Both the position numbers and the translations under genes were made by a program. Below, piece after piece: positions 10,770-20,233 of a stretch of 64,000 nucleotides of DNA; the first letter of the stretch is position 1, and the number at the start of each line of letters is the position of its first letter. Below the pieces are notes generated by a model. It saw nothing but the letters and a program-made list of their open reading frames with translations. It made no database searches and had not been told where the DNA came from. The DNA is taken from NCBI RefSeq assembly GCF_006715485.1, contig NZ_VFNH01000001.1, forward strand, positions 620,001 through 684,000, given 5' to 3'. The DNA comes from Herbaspirillum sp. SJZ107 (GTDB lineage: Bacteria > Pseudomonadota > Gammaproteobacteria > Burkholderiales > Burkholderiaceae_D).

Positions 10770-11945
10770 ATGCTGGACAAAAGTGTGGACTGGCTGCGCA
10801 CCTTCGTGCCGCAGCCGACGACGATTTCACGCGCCGAACGCGCGCGCGCGGTGGCCGGTGCCATGGTCGGCCTGTTCGTGACCTTCATCCTGAGCGAGAT
10901 CGTGGGCAGCGCCGCCGGCACCATGCCGGCCGCCCTGGTGGCGCCGATGGGCGCCTCGGCGGTGCTGCTGTTCTGCGTGCCGGCCAGCCCGCTGGCCCAG
11001 CCCTGGTCGGTGATCGGTGGGAACACCATCGCGGCCCTGATCGGGGTCGCCTGCTACAAGGCGGTCGGCAACCCGGTGCTGGCGGCGCCGCTGGCCGGCG
11101 CACTGGCGATCTTCGTGATGTTCTTCCTGCGCTGCCTGCACCCGCCCAGCGGCGCGGTGGCGCTGACCGCGGTGCTGGGGGGGCCGGCGGTGCAGGCGGC
11201 CGGCTTCGGCTTCGCGCTGCTGCCGGTGTGCCTGAACTCGGCGCTGATCGTGCTGGTGGCGCTGGTCTACAACAACCTGACCGGACGCCGCTACCCGCAT
11301 CCGCAGGGCACGGCGCTGCGCAACGTGCACGCCACGAAGGACCCGGTGCCGACTGCACGCCTCGGCTTCACCAGGGAAGACCTGGACGCGGCGCTGGCGC
11401 ATTACGGCCAGGTGCTCGACGTCAGCCGCGACGACCTCGAGGAGATCCTGCTGGAGACCGAGATGCGCGCCTTCGAGCGCCGCTTCGGCGTCGTCACCTG
11501 CGCCGCCATCATGTCGAAGGATGCGGTGACGGTGGTGCCGGCGCTGCCGCTGGACGCCGCCTGGCACATGCTGCGCCGCCATCATCTGCATGCGCTGCCG
11601 GTGCTGGACGGCCAGCGCCATGTGGTCGGCATGATCGGCCAGGACGATTTCCTGCGCCACGTCGGCATCGACGACTACCAGACCCTGCGCGCCCGCCTGC
11701 GGGGCCTGCTCGGCCACCTGCTGGGCATCCGCGCCGACCGCCCGGCGACGGTGGCCGAGGTCATGCAGTCGCCGGCCAGGACGGTCCGCTTCGACGCGCC
11801 GATCGCGGAACTGGTGCCGGTGATGAGCAACCGCGGGCTGCATCACATCCCGGTGGTCGATGCGGACGAGGTGTTCGTGGGGATCGTCAGCCAGTCCGAC
11901 CTGCTGGCGGCCGTCTATGAAAGCCGTCTGGGGAACGCTGCGTAG
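10770..11945 (+). CDS. HPP family membrane protein with C-terminal CBS domain pair
   Basis: 391 residues. The N-terminal HPP domain has about four to five membrane helices (residues about 27-170) and contains the family signature LHPPSGAVALTAVLGG. A cytosolic tail has two CBS motifs (about 240-300 and 325-385; MSKDAVTVVP and VMQSPARTV phrases), which in other proteins bind adenine nucleotides. HPP proteins have been linked to nitrite transport in chloroplasts and cyanobacteria; a similar role here is speculation. ATG 10770 was chosen over earlier in-frame codons because those overlap the candidate operator and lie before the conserved region. Probably regulated by the divergent MarR protein. 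Confidence 0.88.
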   Translation: MLDKSVDWLRTFVPQPTTISRAERARAVAGAMVGLFVTFILSEIVGSAAGTMPAALVAPMGASAVLLFCVPASPLAQPWSVIGGNTIAALIGVACYKAVGNPVLAAPLAGALAIFVMFFLRCLHPPSGAVALTAVLGGPAVQAAGFGFALLPVCLNSALIVLVALVYNNLTGRRYPHPQGTALRNVHATKDPVPTARLGFTREDLDAALAHYGQVLDVSRDDLEEILLETEMRAFERRFGVVTCAAIMSKDAVTVVPALPLDAAWHMLRRHHLHALPVLDGQRHVVGMIGQDDFLRHVGIDDYQTLRARLRGLLGHLLGIRADRPATVAEVMQSPARTVRFDAPIAELVPVMSNRGLHHIPVVDADEVFVGIVSQSDLLAAVYESRLGNAA

Positions 11946-11999
11946 GAGGCGGCGCCCTTCGGTTAAACTTGCAGCCTCAGCAACAAGCAGGCAACCAGT

Positions 12000-14165
12000 G
12001 TGAACCGAAAACCCCTGATCGCAGCGCTCGTATTCGGCGCCGGCCTGGCCGCCGTCGCCGGCCTGTACTTCGTCTTCGACTACTGCCAGCCGCCCACGCC
12101 CGGCCGCCCGGTCTGGCTATCCGCCGAAGCCCCGACCCGGACCGCATGGACCGCGCGCGTGGCGACGCTGGCCGGCGACGGCATCGAGGGCAGCGCCGAC
12201 GGTGCCGCAGCGGCCAGCCGCTTCAGCGACCCCTTCGGCACTGCGGTCGACGCCCACGGCAACGTGTATGTGGCCGACGGCAGCCGCATCCGCCGCATCG
12301 GCCCGGACGGCGTGGTGAGCACCTTCGCCGGCGGCCGTGCCGGCTTCGCCGACGGCCCGGCCGCCACGGCCGCATTCGACACGCCGTCGGCGCTGGCCAT
12401 CGACCGCCTCGGCAACCTGGTCGTGGCCGACACCGGCAACAACGCGATCCGCAAGGTGGCACCCGACGGCAGCGTGAGCACGCTGGCGGGTGGCGGCGAA
12501 GCCGGCTACCTCGATGGCGTGGGCCGCGCCGCCCGCTTCGACGGCCCGGTCGGCGTGGCGGTCGGCCGCGACGGCACGGTCTGGGTGGCCGATACGTACA
12601 ACGACCGCATCCGCCGTATCGGCCGCGACGGCAGCGTGACCACGGTGGCCGGCAGCGGCACACCCGCCGGTCTGGACGGCATCGGCGCCGCGGCCGCCTT
12701 CGATACCCCGACCGCGATCGCGGTGAGCAAGGACGGCGTGCTGTTCGTCGCCGATACCGGCAACGACGCCATCCGCCGCATCGACAAGGATGGCAGCGTG
12801 AGCACGCTGGCGGTGCCGCTTGAAGACGAGCAGGGCGCCAACGGCCAGCGCGCGCTGCTGCGGCGCCCGGTGGCGCTGGCCCTGACCCATGACGGCTACC
12901 TGTACATCGGCGGCGCCGGCGGACGTATCGTCCAGCGTGCCCCCGACGGCCAGTATCGCGCGCTGCCGGATGCCGACCGCCCGCCGCAGGCGAGCTACGC
13001 CAGCGACGGCAGCGTGCGCCTGTACGCCCCGCGCGGCATCGCCGTGCGGCGCGACGGTGCGCTGGTGGTGTCCGATGCACAGGCGCTGCAGGTGTTTTCG
13101 CTGGCGCCGCCACGCGCCGCGCCGGGTAGCGCCGTGGCGGCCGCGCCACTGCGGCCGGCCATGGCGCCGGCAGCCGCCGCGGCGGCCATGCCGGCCATGC
13201 CGTGGCCGGTGGGCCCGCAGGGAGAGCCGCATGAAGTCGTCGGCGTGATGGGCGAGGTGCGCGGCAATTACAGTGGCGAGAGCCGCGACCATTTTCACGC
13301 CGGGCTCGACATCCGCGCCGACATCGGCACGCGCGTGCTGGCGATCCTGCCGGCGACGGTCAGCGATCCTTACCCGAACTGGGCGTTTGGCGAGCTGGGA
13401 GAGGGCATGAGCCTGGGTCCGCTCAACTATATTCACATGCGCGTCGGACGCGACAGCGGCGGCAAGGCGCTCGACGCGCGCTTCCAGCTGCTGCGTGGCG
13501 CCGACGGCAAGCTGGATCGGGTGCGCGTGCGGCGCGGCGCCCGCTTCGCAGTCGGCGACGCCCTCGGCACCATCAATCCGATGGCGCACGTCCACATGGA
13601 GTACCACCCGGGCGGGGCGATGGTCAATCCGCTGACGCTGCCTTTTGCCGGCCTGCGCGATACGGTGGCGCCGCGTATCCAGGGCATCGCCCTGTACGAC
13701 GCCGGCGGCCGCCGCCTGCCGGCGAAGAAGGGCCGCCGGCTGGTGGTGGCGCGCGCGCTCGGCCAGGTCGCGATCGTGGCCGACGTCTACGACCAGATGG
13801 ACGGCAACCTGGCGCGGCGCCGGCTCGGTCTCTATAAACTGGGTTACCAGCTGCTGCAGGCGGACGGCAGTCCGGTGGCCGGCTTCGAGGCGCCGCGCAT
13901 CACGCAGGTGTACGACCGCCTGCCGCGCGAGCACGAGGCGGTGAAGCTGGTGTATGCCGACAGCAGCGGCATCACGGTATACGGCAGCAAGGCGACGCGC
14001 TTTGCCTATGCCGTCAACAATACCTTGCAGGGCGGGGTGGCGCTGCCCGGCAGCTGGCAGGTGGATGCGCTGGCGCCGGGCGACTATATCCTGCGCATCT
14101 ATGCCGCGGATTACGGCGGGCAGGTGGCGCTGGAGGGGCGCGACCTGGCCATCACGGTAGAGTAA
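12000..14165 (+). CDS. NHL-repeat beta-propeller fused to an M23 (LytM) peptidase-like domain
   Basis: 721 residues starting at GTG 12000. Residues about 7-25 form an N-terminal membrane anchor or signal. Residues about 50-370 hold NHL repeats with recurring VAVGRDGTVWVADT and IRRIGRDGSVTTVAG phrases. After an Ala/Pro linker, an M23 (LytM/lysostaphin-fold) domain starts near residue 415: H433 and D437 in HFHAGLDI, and H530 and H532 in HVHMEY, match the zinc-ligand and catalytic pattern of active M23 enzymes. The last 150 residues form another beta-rich domain. A periplasmic cell-wall or envelope role is inferred. The pairing of propeller and LytM domain is unusual. It stands alone, convergent with the UPF0149 gene. 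Confidence 0.8.
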   Translation: MNRKPLIAALVFGAGLAAVAGLYFVFDYCQPPTPGRPVWLSAEAPTRTAWTARVATLAGDGIEGSADGAAAASRFSDPFGTAVDAHGNVYVADGSRIRRIGPDGVVSTFAGGRAGFADGPAATAAFDTPSALAIDRLGNLVVADTGNNAIRKVAPDGSVSTLAGGGEAGYLDGVGRAARFDGPVGVAVGRDGTVWVADTYNDRIRRIGRDGSVTTVAGSGTPAGLDGIGAAAAFDTPTAIAVSKDGVLFVADTGNDAIRRIDKDGSVSTLAVPLEDEQGANGQRALLRRPVALALTHDGYLYIGGAGGRIVQRAPDGQYRALPDADRPPQASYASDGSVRLYAPRGIAVRRDGALVVSDAQALQVFSLAPPRAAPGSAVAAAPLRPAMAPAAAAAAMPAMPWPVGPQGEPHEVVGVMGEVRGNYSGESRDHFHAGLDIRADIGTRVLAILPATVSDPYPNWAFGELGEGMSLGPLNYIHMRVGRDSGGKALDARFQLLRGADGKLDRVRVRRGARFAVGDALGTINPMAHVHMEYHPGGAMVNPLTLPFAGLRDTVAPRIQGIALYDAGGRRLPAKKGRRLVVARALGQVAIVADVYDQMDGNLARRRLGLYKLGYQLLQADGSPVAGFEAPRITQVYDRLPREHEAVKLVYADSSGITVYGSKATRFAYAVNNTLQGGVALPGSWQVDALAPGDYILRIYAADYGGQVALEGRDLAITVE

Positions 14166-14166
14166 G

Positions 14167-14853
14167 TTACCCCTCGGCCCCGCAGCACTTCTTGAACTTC
14201 TTGCCGCTGCCGCAAGGGCAGTCGTCGTTGCGGCCGACCTTCGGCTCGTCGCGCTTCACGGTCTCGACCGCGCCCTTGCGGCGCGGCAGCCAGAAGCGGT
14301 AGATGCCCGGCAGGTTGGCTTCGATCTCGAGCGCCAGCTTGTGTGCCTTGCGCGGGTTGTCGACCTCGGCCAGTTCTTCTTCCTCGATCTCGTCGGCGCC
14401 CAGCAGGTAGATCGGGCGCATCAGCGGACCGGCTTCCGAGTCCCAGACCGGTGCCCAGGCATCGGCGCGCAGTTCCAGGCCTTCCCAGAAGCCCCAGCAC
14501 CAGCCTTCGGGATCGATCAGGGTCTCGCCTTCATATTCATGCTCGACGTACAGCGGCTCGAATTCCTTGGGTGAGACTTCGAAGGTGATCAGGATCTCGT
14601 TCATGAAGCGCATGATCAGGTTGACGATGCGCTGTTCTTCCTTCGGGTTCTTCCATTGCGGCGCGGTCTTGTCTTCGCCCCACACGCGCGGCAGCCATTC
14701 GGCCGGCATGATGGTTTCCGGACCCACGGCGATCGCGGTCAGGTAGCCGTGCAGCGTGTCCAGCGTCATGGCGTCGTCGGCGCAACGGTCGGACAGCAGG
14801 AAGTTGTCGAGGTCGTCGAATTCTTTTTCGGAAAGGGGTTGTTCGAGGTTCAT
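14167..14853 (-). CDS. UPF0149/YecA-family protein with C-terminal SEC-C zinc motif
   Basis: 228 residues. The body (about 5-180) matches the YgfB/YecA family (phrases [21 protein letters not shown]). The C-terminus carries the SEC-C metal-binding motif ([18 protein letters not shown]), the same element that ends SecA and tethers proteins to SecB or ribosomes. Start ATG 14853 is where family similarity begins; upstream codons in frame read through non-coding sequence. The gene ends one base from the convergent NHL-LytM gene. Function in the cell is not established. Confidence 0.9.
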   Translation of the reverse strand: MNLEQPLSEKEFDDLDNFLLSDRCADDAMTLDTLHGYLTAIAVGPETIMPAEWLPRVWGEDKTAPQWKNPKEEQRIVNLIMRFMNEILITFEVSPKEFEPLYVEHEYEGETLIDPEGWCWGFWEGLELRADAWAPVWDSEAGPLMRPIYLLGADEIEEEELAEVDNPRKAHKLALEIEANLPGIYRFWLPRRKGAVETVKRDEPKVGRNDDCPCGSGKKFKKCCGAEG

Positions 14854-14900
14854 TATTGCGTGATGTCGGTGCGTTGAATCCGCAAGTGTAACGCCTGCGC

Positions 14901-14936
14901 CCGCGGATGGGCATAAAAAGCGCATCCCATCCGCGG
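14901..14936 (-). terminator. Hairpin after the HSL-type esterase gene
   Basis: A perfect 11-bp inverted repeat (14901-14911 with 14926-14936) lies just downstream of the esterase stop (14959) and upstream of the UPF0149 gene. The U-rich stretch is in the loop, not after the stem, so termination is only a possibility. Confidence 0.35.
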
Positions 14937-14958
14937 CGCGGCTGCTGGTTGATGCTGT

Positions 14959-16005
14959 TTAGTGCTTGGCTGCGAACGCCTTCTTCAGGGCGTCGGCTGC
15001 ATACTGCTCGGCATCCTTGGCCTTCGGCTCGACCGCGCCCATGCCGAAGAATTCGTGGGTCACGCCGTCGTACAGCTTGTAGTCGACCTTGACGCCGGCC
15101 GCCTGCAGCTTGTCGGCGTAGGCCTTGCCTTCGTCACGCAGCGGGTCGATCTCGGCGGCGATGACGGTCGCCGGCGGCAGACCGTTCAGCGACGCGTTCT
15201 TCAGCGGCAGCGCGTACGGGCTCTTCGGATCGGCGCCGTAGTGCTTGAAGAACCAGGCCATCATCGGCTTGTTGAGCGGCTTGGCGTTGGCGTTCTGCTG
15301 GTACGACGGACGGTTCATGTCGTTGTCGACCACCGGATAGACCAGCAGCTGGTGCACCGGCATCTGCGCCTTCTTGTCGCGTGCCATCAGCGACACCACG
15401 GTCGCCAGGTTGCCGCCGGCCGATTCGCCGCCGACCGCCACCCGCATCGGGTCGCCGCCCCATTCCTTGGCGTGCTGCAGCGTGTAGGTGTAGGCGGCGT
15501 AGGCGTCTTCCGGCGCGGCCGGGAATTTATGCTCGGGGGCGCGGCGGTAATCCACCGAGACGATGATCGCCTTGGCCATCTTGGCCAGCGCGCGCGGCGA
15601 GGCGTCGTACACCTTGGTGTCGGCGATCACGAAGCCGCCGCCGTGGTAGTACATCATCACCGGCAGCGGACCCGCGCCGGCGCCGTCCGGCACGTAGACG
15701 TGCAGCGGGATGGTGCCGCCGCCATTGGCCGGGATGTTCAGGTCCTTGACGGTCACGCCCGGCTCCGGCGCGGTGCTTTTCTTCATGTCGGTCAGCACTT
15801 TCTTGACGCCGTCGGCCGGGGTCGGCTGCAGGCGCGCCTGCTCGGGCGACAGGGTCTCGATCGGCTTCGGTTTCAGCGATGCCTGGGCATCGAGCACTTT
15901 TTGCATTGCAGGTTCCGCCTTCGGCGGCTGGGCGGCATCCTGGGCGGCGGCGAAGTTGCAGGCGAGGGCAGCGGCGAGCGCGGTCAGTGGGAGCGCTTTG
16001 TTCAT
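14959..16005 (-). CDS. Secreted alpha/beta hydrolase, HSL/bacterial esterase family IV
   Basis: 348 residues with a Sec signal peptide (about 1-21). The oxyanion-hole motif HGGG is at 121-124 and the nucleophile elbow GESAG at 193-197 (Ser195); the DPLRDEG aspartate and the GVTHEFFG histidine complete the triad. These motifs define hormone-sensitive-lipase-like carboxylesterases that act on short acyl esters. The start ATG 16005 has a strong AAGGAG ribosome binding site; a longer frame to 16110 is non-coding. Substrate unknown. Confidence 0.92.
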   Translation of the reverse strand: MNKALPLTALAAALACNFAAAQDAAQPPKAEPAMQKVLDAQASLKPKPIETLSPEQARLQPTPADGVKKVLTDMKKSTAPEPGVTVKDLNIPANGGGTIPLHVYVPDGAGAGPLPVMMYYHGGGFVIADTKVYDASPRALAKMAKAIIVSVDYRRAPEHKFPAAPEDAYAAYTYTLQHAKEWGGDPMRVAVGGESAGGNLATVVSLMARDKKAQMPVHQLLVYPVVDNDMNRPSYQQNANAKPLNKPMMAWFFKHYGADPKSPYALPLKNASLNGLPPATVIAAEIDPLRDEGKAYADKLQAAGVKVDYKLYDGVTHEFFGMGAVEPKAKDAEQYAADALKKAFAAKH

Positions 16006-16233
16006 GGTTGTTCTCCTTGTGGGGTGAGTCATGCCATGAAACCGCAGACGGACTGGACAGTTCGGTGCGTCCACGCACGTTATGACTGCAATGATTGACA
16101 TTTTCGTCATTAATTCCAGTGTGATCGCGCGTTAACGTGGGTAGAAGCCGCATTTTCTGCCAAGTCATTTGATTAAATTCGGCAAATCGTGCATGTCGAT
16201 GCGCAGCGGCGTCACCCGCCTTACAATGTCAAC

Positions 16234-17253
16234 ATGGATATTCAGCTTGATAATCAACCGCCGGACGGCCGCGATGGCAGCCATCCGTTCTCCCGGCTCG
16301 ACCCGCAGATGGTGCTGGACGCCGTCGACAGCGTCGGCCTGCGCGGCGACGGCCGCCTGCTGGCACTGAACAGTTACGAAAACCGCGTCTACCGCGTCGG
16401 CCGTGAAGAGGGCCAGCCGGTGGTGGTCAAGTTCTACCGGCCGGAGCGCTGGAGCGATGCCGCCATCCTCGAAGACCACGCCTTCGTGCAGGAACTGGCC
16501 GACGCCGAAGTGCCGGTGGTGCCGGCACGCGTGCTCGAAGGGCGCACCCTGCACCGGTTCGGCGGTTTCCGCTTCGCCGTGTTCCCGAGCCGCGGCGGGC
16601 GCGCCCCCGAGCTGTCCGACCCCAGCACGCTGGAATGGATCGGGCGCTTCATCGGACGCATCCACGCGGTCGGCGCGGCGCGCGGCTTCACGCAGCGCCC
16701 GGCGCTGAACCTGGACACCTTCGGACGCGAACCGCGCGCCTTCCTGGTCGGCCACGGCTTCATCCCGCCGGAACTGCTGACCGCCTATACCAGCGTGCTC
16801 GACCAGGCGCTGGACGGCGTTGCCCGCTGCTTCGAGCGCGCCGGCAGCATCGAGCACATCCGCCTGCACGGCGACTGTCATGCCGGCAACGTGTTGTGGA
16901 CCGGCGACGGTCCCCACTTCGTCGACTTCGACGACAGCCGCATGGGGCCGGCCGTGCAGGACCTGTGGATGCTGCTGTCGGGCGACCGTGCCGAGATGGT
17001 GCGCCAGCTCGGCGACGTGCTGGCCGGCTACGAGGATTTCCGCGAATTCGACCCGCGCCAGCTGTACCTGGTGGAAGCCTTGCGCACCCTGCGCCTGATC
17101 CATTACTCGGCATGGCTGGCGATGCGCTGGGACGACCCGGCCTTCCCGGCGGCGTTTCCGTGGTTTAATACTCAACGTTACTGGCAAGACCGTATCCTGG
17201 AACTGCGCGAGCAGGTGGCGCTGATGGACGAGCCGCCGCTGTGGCCGGTGTGA
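16234..17253 (+). CDS. srkA: Stress response serine/threonine kinase SrkA (YihE/RdoA)
   Basis: A 339-residue aminoglycoside-phosphotransferase-fold protein kinase that in E. coli counters death after envelope and oxidative stress. Visible parts: ATP-binding Lys66 in VVVKFYRP, the Brenner-type catalytic loop HGDCHAGN at 212-219 and the metal-binding DFDD at 231-234. ATG 16234 matches the family N-terminus. A TACAAT -10-like box (16222-16227) ends only six bases before it, so a leaderless transcript is possible, though no good -35 was seen. No dsbA follows, unlike in E. coli. Confidence 0.92.
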   Translation: MDIQLDNQPPDGRDGSHPFSRLDPQMVLDAVDSVGLRGDGRLLALNSYENRVYRVGREEGQPVVVKFYRPERWSDAAILEDHAFVQELADAEVPVVPARVLEGRTLHRFGGFRFAVFPSRGGRAPELSDPSTLEWIGRFIGRIHAVGAARGFTQRPALNLDTFGREPRAFLVGHGFIPPELLTAYTSVLDQALDGVARCFERAGSIEHIRLHGDCHAGNVLWTGDGPHFVDFDDSRMGPAVQDLWMLLSGDRAEMVRQLGDVLAGYEDFREFDPRQLYLVEALRTLRLIHYSAWLAMRWDDPAFPAAFPWFNTQRYWQDRILELREQVALMDEPPLWPV

Positions 17254-17371
17254 TCCAAACGCCGAATTGGCCGGGGTTTACAGTTCAGCTCCGCGTGACG
17301 GCAGCGGTGCGCATCCTGCATAATCGTAACAAGGCCCAGTCCGGGGCCAGAATCACAACCACGAGCCCGCC

Positions 17372-20068
17372 ATGACCGACCGCCACGATCCACCGCATGA
17401 CGCTACCGCCCAGGACGACACCGATTTCACCATCGACCTGAGACCGGCTGCACCGGTACCGCCCGCCGCGGCGCCGGCGGCGCCGGTCCAGGCCCCGGTG
17501 GTGTCTGCATCCGCGCCGGCAGCGGAGCCGGCGGCGGCCGAACCGCAGCGCGAGCAGCTGGAAAAGCGCGCAATCCAGGAAGGCATCGCGCGCGTGGAGG
17601 CCGAGGCCAAGGCGGCGGTGGCGGCCGAGAACCGTGCCCATGCCGAGGCGCGCGCCCGCAGCCTGGCCGAGGAACGGGCCGCGATCGACGCCCAGGCCGC
17701 TGCCGCGGCGCTGGCCAATGCCCAGGCATCGGAAGAGGCGATCGAAGCCAACCGCGACCGCATCGAAACCCTGCGCGCCGCTGCCAGGGCCGCGGCCGAG
17801 CGCCTCGACGCGATGCGCCAGGAAACCGCCGAGCTGCGCGCGCGCGTGCAGTCCGACACCGAGATCCGCCTGGCGGCCGAAGCGCGCCTGCGCGCCGCCG
17901 ACGAAGCCCGCAAGCGTGCCGAGGAACAGGCCAGGGCGGACGCCGAGCTGGCCCTGCGTGCCGTGCGCGAAGCCGAGGAACTGGCCCAGCACACCGAACA
18001 GGCGCGCCTGCAGGCGGCCGAACGCATGGCCGCCGTGCACGCGGCGCGCGAAGAAGTGTCGTACAGCGCCAGTGCCGATGCCCGGGTGGCGATCCTGGCG
18101 CGCGAACGCGAGCGCGCCGAAAAGGCCGCGCGCCAGACCGCCGAGAAACTGGCCGCCGCCGAAGCCGAAGCGCTCGACCTGGCCCTGGCGCGCGAGCGTG
18201 CCGACCAGGTGGCGCTGGCCTCGAGTTTTGCGCGTGCCGCCGCCGAGGCGCGCGCGCTGGAAGAAGCGCGCGCGCTGGCCCATATCGAGCAGGAACGCGA
18301 GGCGATCGCGCTGGCCCAGGCGGCCTCCGAGCGCACCGCCGCCCAGTCGCTGCGCATGCGCCTGGAAACCGAAAAGGAATTGCGCGACGCCGCCATCCAC
18401 CGCGAGCGGCTGGAACAGATGGCCGAGGACGGCGCCCAGGCGCGGCGCGATGCCGAAAGCCGCATCCTGGCCGCCACCGAGGCGCGCATCGAGGCCGACC
18501 GCAAGCTGCGCGAGGTGGCGCTGGAGCGCGCCCACGCGGAGGAAACCGAAGCCCAGCAGTCGCAGGCGCGCCTGGCGGCCGAACGCGAAGCCGCCGAATC
18601 GGCGCGCCTGCGCGCCATCGCCGACGAGCACGCGCGCGAAGCCGCGCTGCGCGAAGCCGAGGAGCACGAACGCGCGCGCCGCCTGGCCGAGCAGACCACG
18701 GTGCAGAGCCTGGCGCAGGCGGAAGCCCTGGCCACGGCCAACGCTGCCGGGGAAGCCGCGCTGGCCGCCGCCACTGCGGATGCGGAAGCGGCGCTGGCCG
18801 CTGCCCATGCCGGCGCGGAGCAGGCCGTCGCTGCAGCCACCGCGGCCGGGGAACAGGCGCTTGCCGAGGCACAGGCCGCCGCGGATCAGGCGCTGACGCA
18901 GGCCACCGCTGCCGCAGACGAAGCCCTGGCCACCGCCACAGCCGCCAACGAAACGGCACTGGCCGCCGCCGGCGCGCTGGCGGAAACACAGCGCCAGGCC
19001 GCCGAGGCGGCGCAGGCGCGCGCAGCCAGCGCCCAGGCGCTGCTCGACGCCGAGCGCGAGCGCCTGCGCCTGGAGCAGGAAGCGCACGACGCCCACCAGG
19101 ACCGCATCGAAGCCGAACGCATGCTGGCGGCTGCGGCCCAGGCGCGCATCGCCGCCGACCAGGAGCAGGCGGCATTGGCCCGTGCCCAGTTCGAGGACGA
19201 ACAGCGCGCGCTGGACATGCGCCAGGCCGCGCTCGACGCCCAGCGCGCCGCCGCTGCCCACGCTGCCGAGCGCGCCGCGCACGAGGGGGCGCTGGCCGAG
19301 GCCGAACGCGCCCAGGCCGAACGCATCGCCGCGGAAGCCCGCGCCGACGCCGAGCGCCTGGCCGAACTGACCCGCAACGAAGAAGCCCAGGCCGCCGCCC
19401 GCGTGCGTGCCCAGGCGGCGCGCGCGGCCGAGGTGGCGCGCGCCCAGTCCGAGCGCGCCGCGGCCGAGGAGCGCCAGCAGCGCATGGCCGAGGAGGTCGC
19501 CGGCGCCGAACGCGAAGCGGCCGACGCCGCGCGCGAGGCGCTGGCGCTGCTGGAGCAGAAACTGTCGGCGCAGCGCCAGCAGGCCGCGGCCGATGCCCGC
19601 GCCAGCGAAGCGGCCGCCGCGCGCATGGCGTCCGAACGCGCTGCGGTCGCCGCCGCCGAGGCGCGCGCCAAGGCGGAAGAGGAGAGGGCGGCGCTGGCCC
19701 GCGCGCGCGAACTGGCCGAGCAGGCCGCCGCCCAGGCGGCGGCGGAAAAGCGCGACGCCCAGCGCGCCCTGCTGGAACACGCCCAGCACGCCGCCGACAT
19801 GCAGCGCAAATCGCTCGAAGCGACACGCGAGATGGCGGAAGCCAAGCGCCGCCTGGTCGAGCTGGAAGCCGGCCGCCAGGAAGAGCAGGTCGCCGAACTG
19901 GGCGCGCTGCGCAGCCAGATCGAGGCCCGCCAGGCCGAAGCCAAGCAGCGCGCCGAATCCGAAGACCTGGCGCGCGAGGTGATCGGCCGGTTCTCGACGC
20001 AGCCGTCGGCGGCCCAGGCGGCAGCTCGGCTGGCGGATGCGGTGGCTAGGCAGCGGAACAATAGCTGA
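17372..20068 (+). CDS. Giant Ala/Glu/Arg-rich coiled-coil protein
   Basis: 898 residues with almost no globular part. After an acidic and Pro/Ala-rich N-terminus (about 1-60), nearly the whole chain is continuous heptad-like helix dominated by Ala, Glu, Arg and Gln. A Gly-free Ala/Thr-rich segment at about 450-540 (repeats of the type AATAAGEQALAEAQ) breaks the charge pattern. It has no signal peptide, membrane segment or enzymatic motif. The first residues (DTDFTIDL) may be a short interaction tag. Length and composition suggest a cytoplasmic scaffold or filament. I do not recognise a named family. The composition biases opposite-strand frames into long false ORFs. Confidence 0.75.
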   Translation: MTDRHDPPHDATAQDDTDFTIDLRPAAPVPPAAAPAAPVQAPVVSASAPAAEPAAAEPQREQLEKRAIQEGIARVEAEAKAAVAAENRAHAEARARSLAEERAAIDAQAAAAALANAQASEEAIEANRDRIETLRAAARAAAERLDAMRQETAELRARVQSDTEIRLAAEARLRAADEARKRAEEQARADAELALRAVREAEELAQHTEQARLQAAERMAAVHAAREEVSYSASADARVAILARERERAEKAARQTAEKLAAAEAEALDLALARERADQVALASSFARAAAEARALEEARALAHIEQEREAIALAQAASERTAAQSLRMRLETEKELRDAAIHRERLEQMAEDGAQARRDAESRILAATEARIEADRKLREVALERAHAEETEAQQSQARLAAEREAAESARLRAIADEHAREAALREAEEHERARRLAEQTTVQSLAQAEALATANAAGEAALAAATADAEAALAAAHAGAEQAVAAATAAGEQALAEAQAAADQALTQATAAADEALATATAANETALAAAGALAETQRQAAEAAQARAASAQALLDAERERLRLEQEAHDAHQDRIEAERMLAAAAQARIAADQEQAALARAQFEDEQRALDMRQAALDAQRAAAAHAAERAAHEGALAEAERAQAERIAAEARADAERLAELTRNEEAQAAARVRAQAARAAEVARAQSERAAAEERQQRMAEEVAGAEREAADAAREALALLEQKLSAQRQQAAADARASEAAAARMASERAAVAAAEARAKAEEERAALARARELAEQAAAQAAAEKRDAQRALLEHAQHAADMQRKSLEATREMAEAKRRLVELEAGRQEEQVAELGALRSQIEARQAEAKQRAESEDLAREVIGRFSTQPSAAQAAARLADAVARQRNNS

Positions 20069-20111
20069 GCAGTGGCGGGCCAAGCAATCAGCGTATGGCC
20101 CGCGCCGCAAG

Positions 20112-20201
20112 AACGTCGCCCCTGCGCAGGCAGGGGCCCAAGTTATATGCGCTGACGTAACGCTTGCAAACTTGGACCCCTGCCTGCGCAGGGGCGACGT
20201 T
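20112..20201. repeat. REP-like palindromic intergenic repeat, copy 2 (near perfect)
   Basis: Two 33-base inverted arms (20112-20144 and 20169-20201) differ at one position and are separated by 24 bases; each arm contains its own smaller CCCTGC/GCAGGG palindrome. The element lies between the convergent coiled-coil gene and arfB. The same core occurs at 9091-9190. Such paired REP units (BIME-like) can stop transcription or protect mRNA ends, and are often mobilised by RAYT transposases, none of which is in this window. Confidence 0.75.
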
Positions 20202-20233
20202 TCAAGTGACGGGGCCGACGTGAGCGTCGCTGA

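Noticed and set aside
17285-20110. Long Gly/Ala/Arg/Leu-rich frames opposite and out of phase with the coiled-coil gene
   Set aside because: They arise from the GCC/GAG/CGC repeats. The plus frame has the regular heptad pattern and a plausible start.
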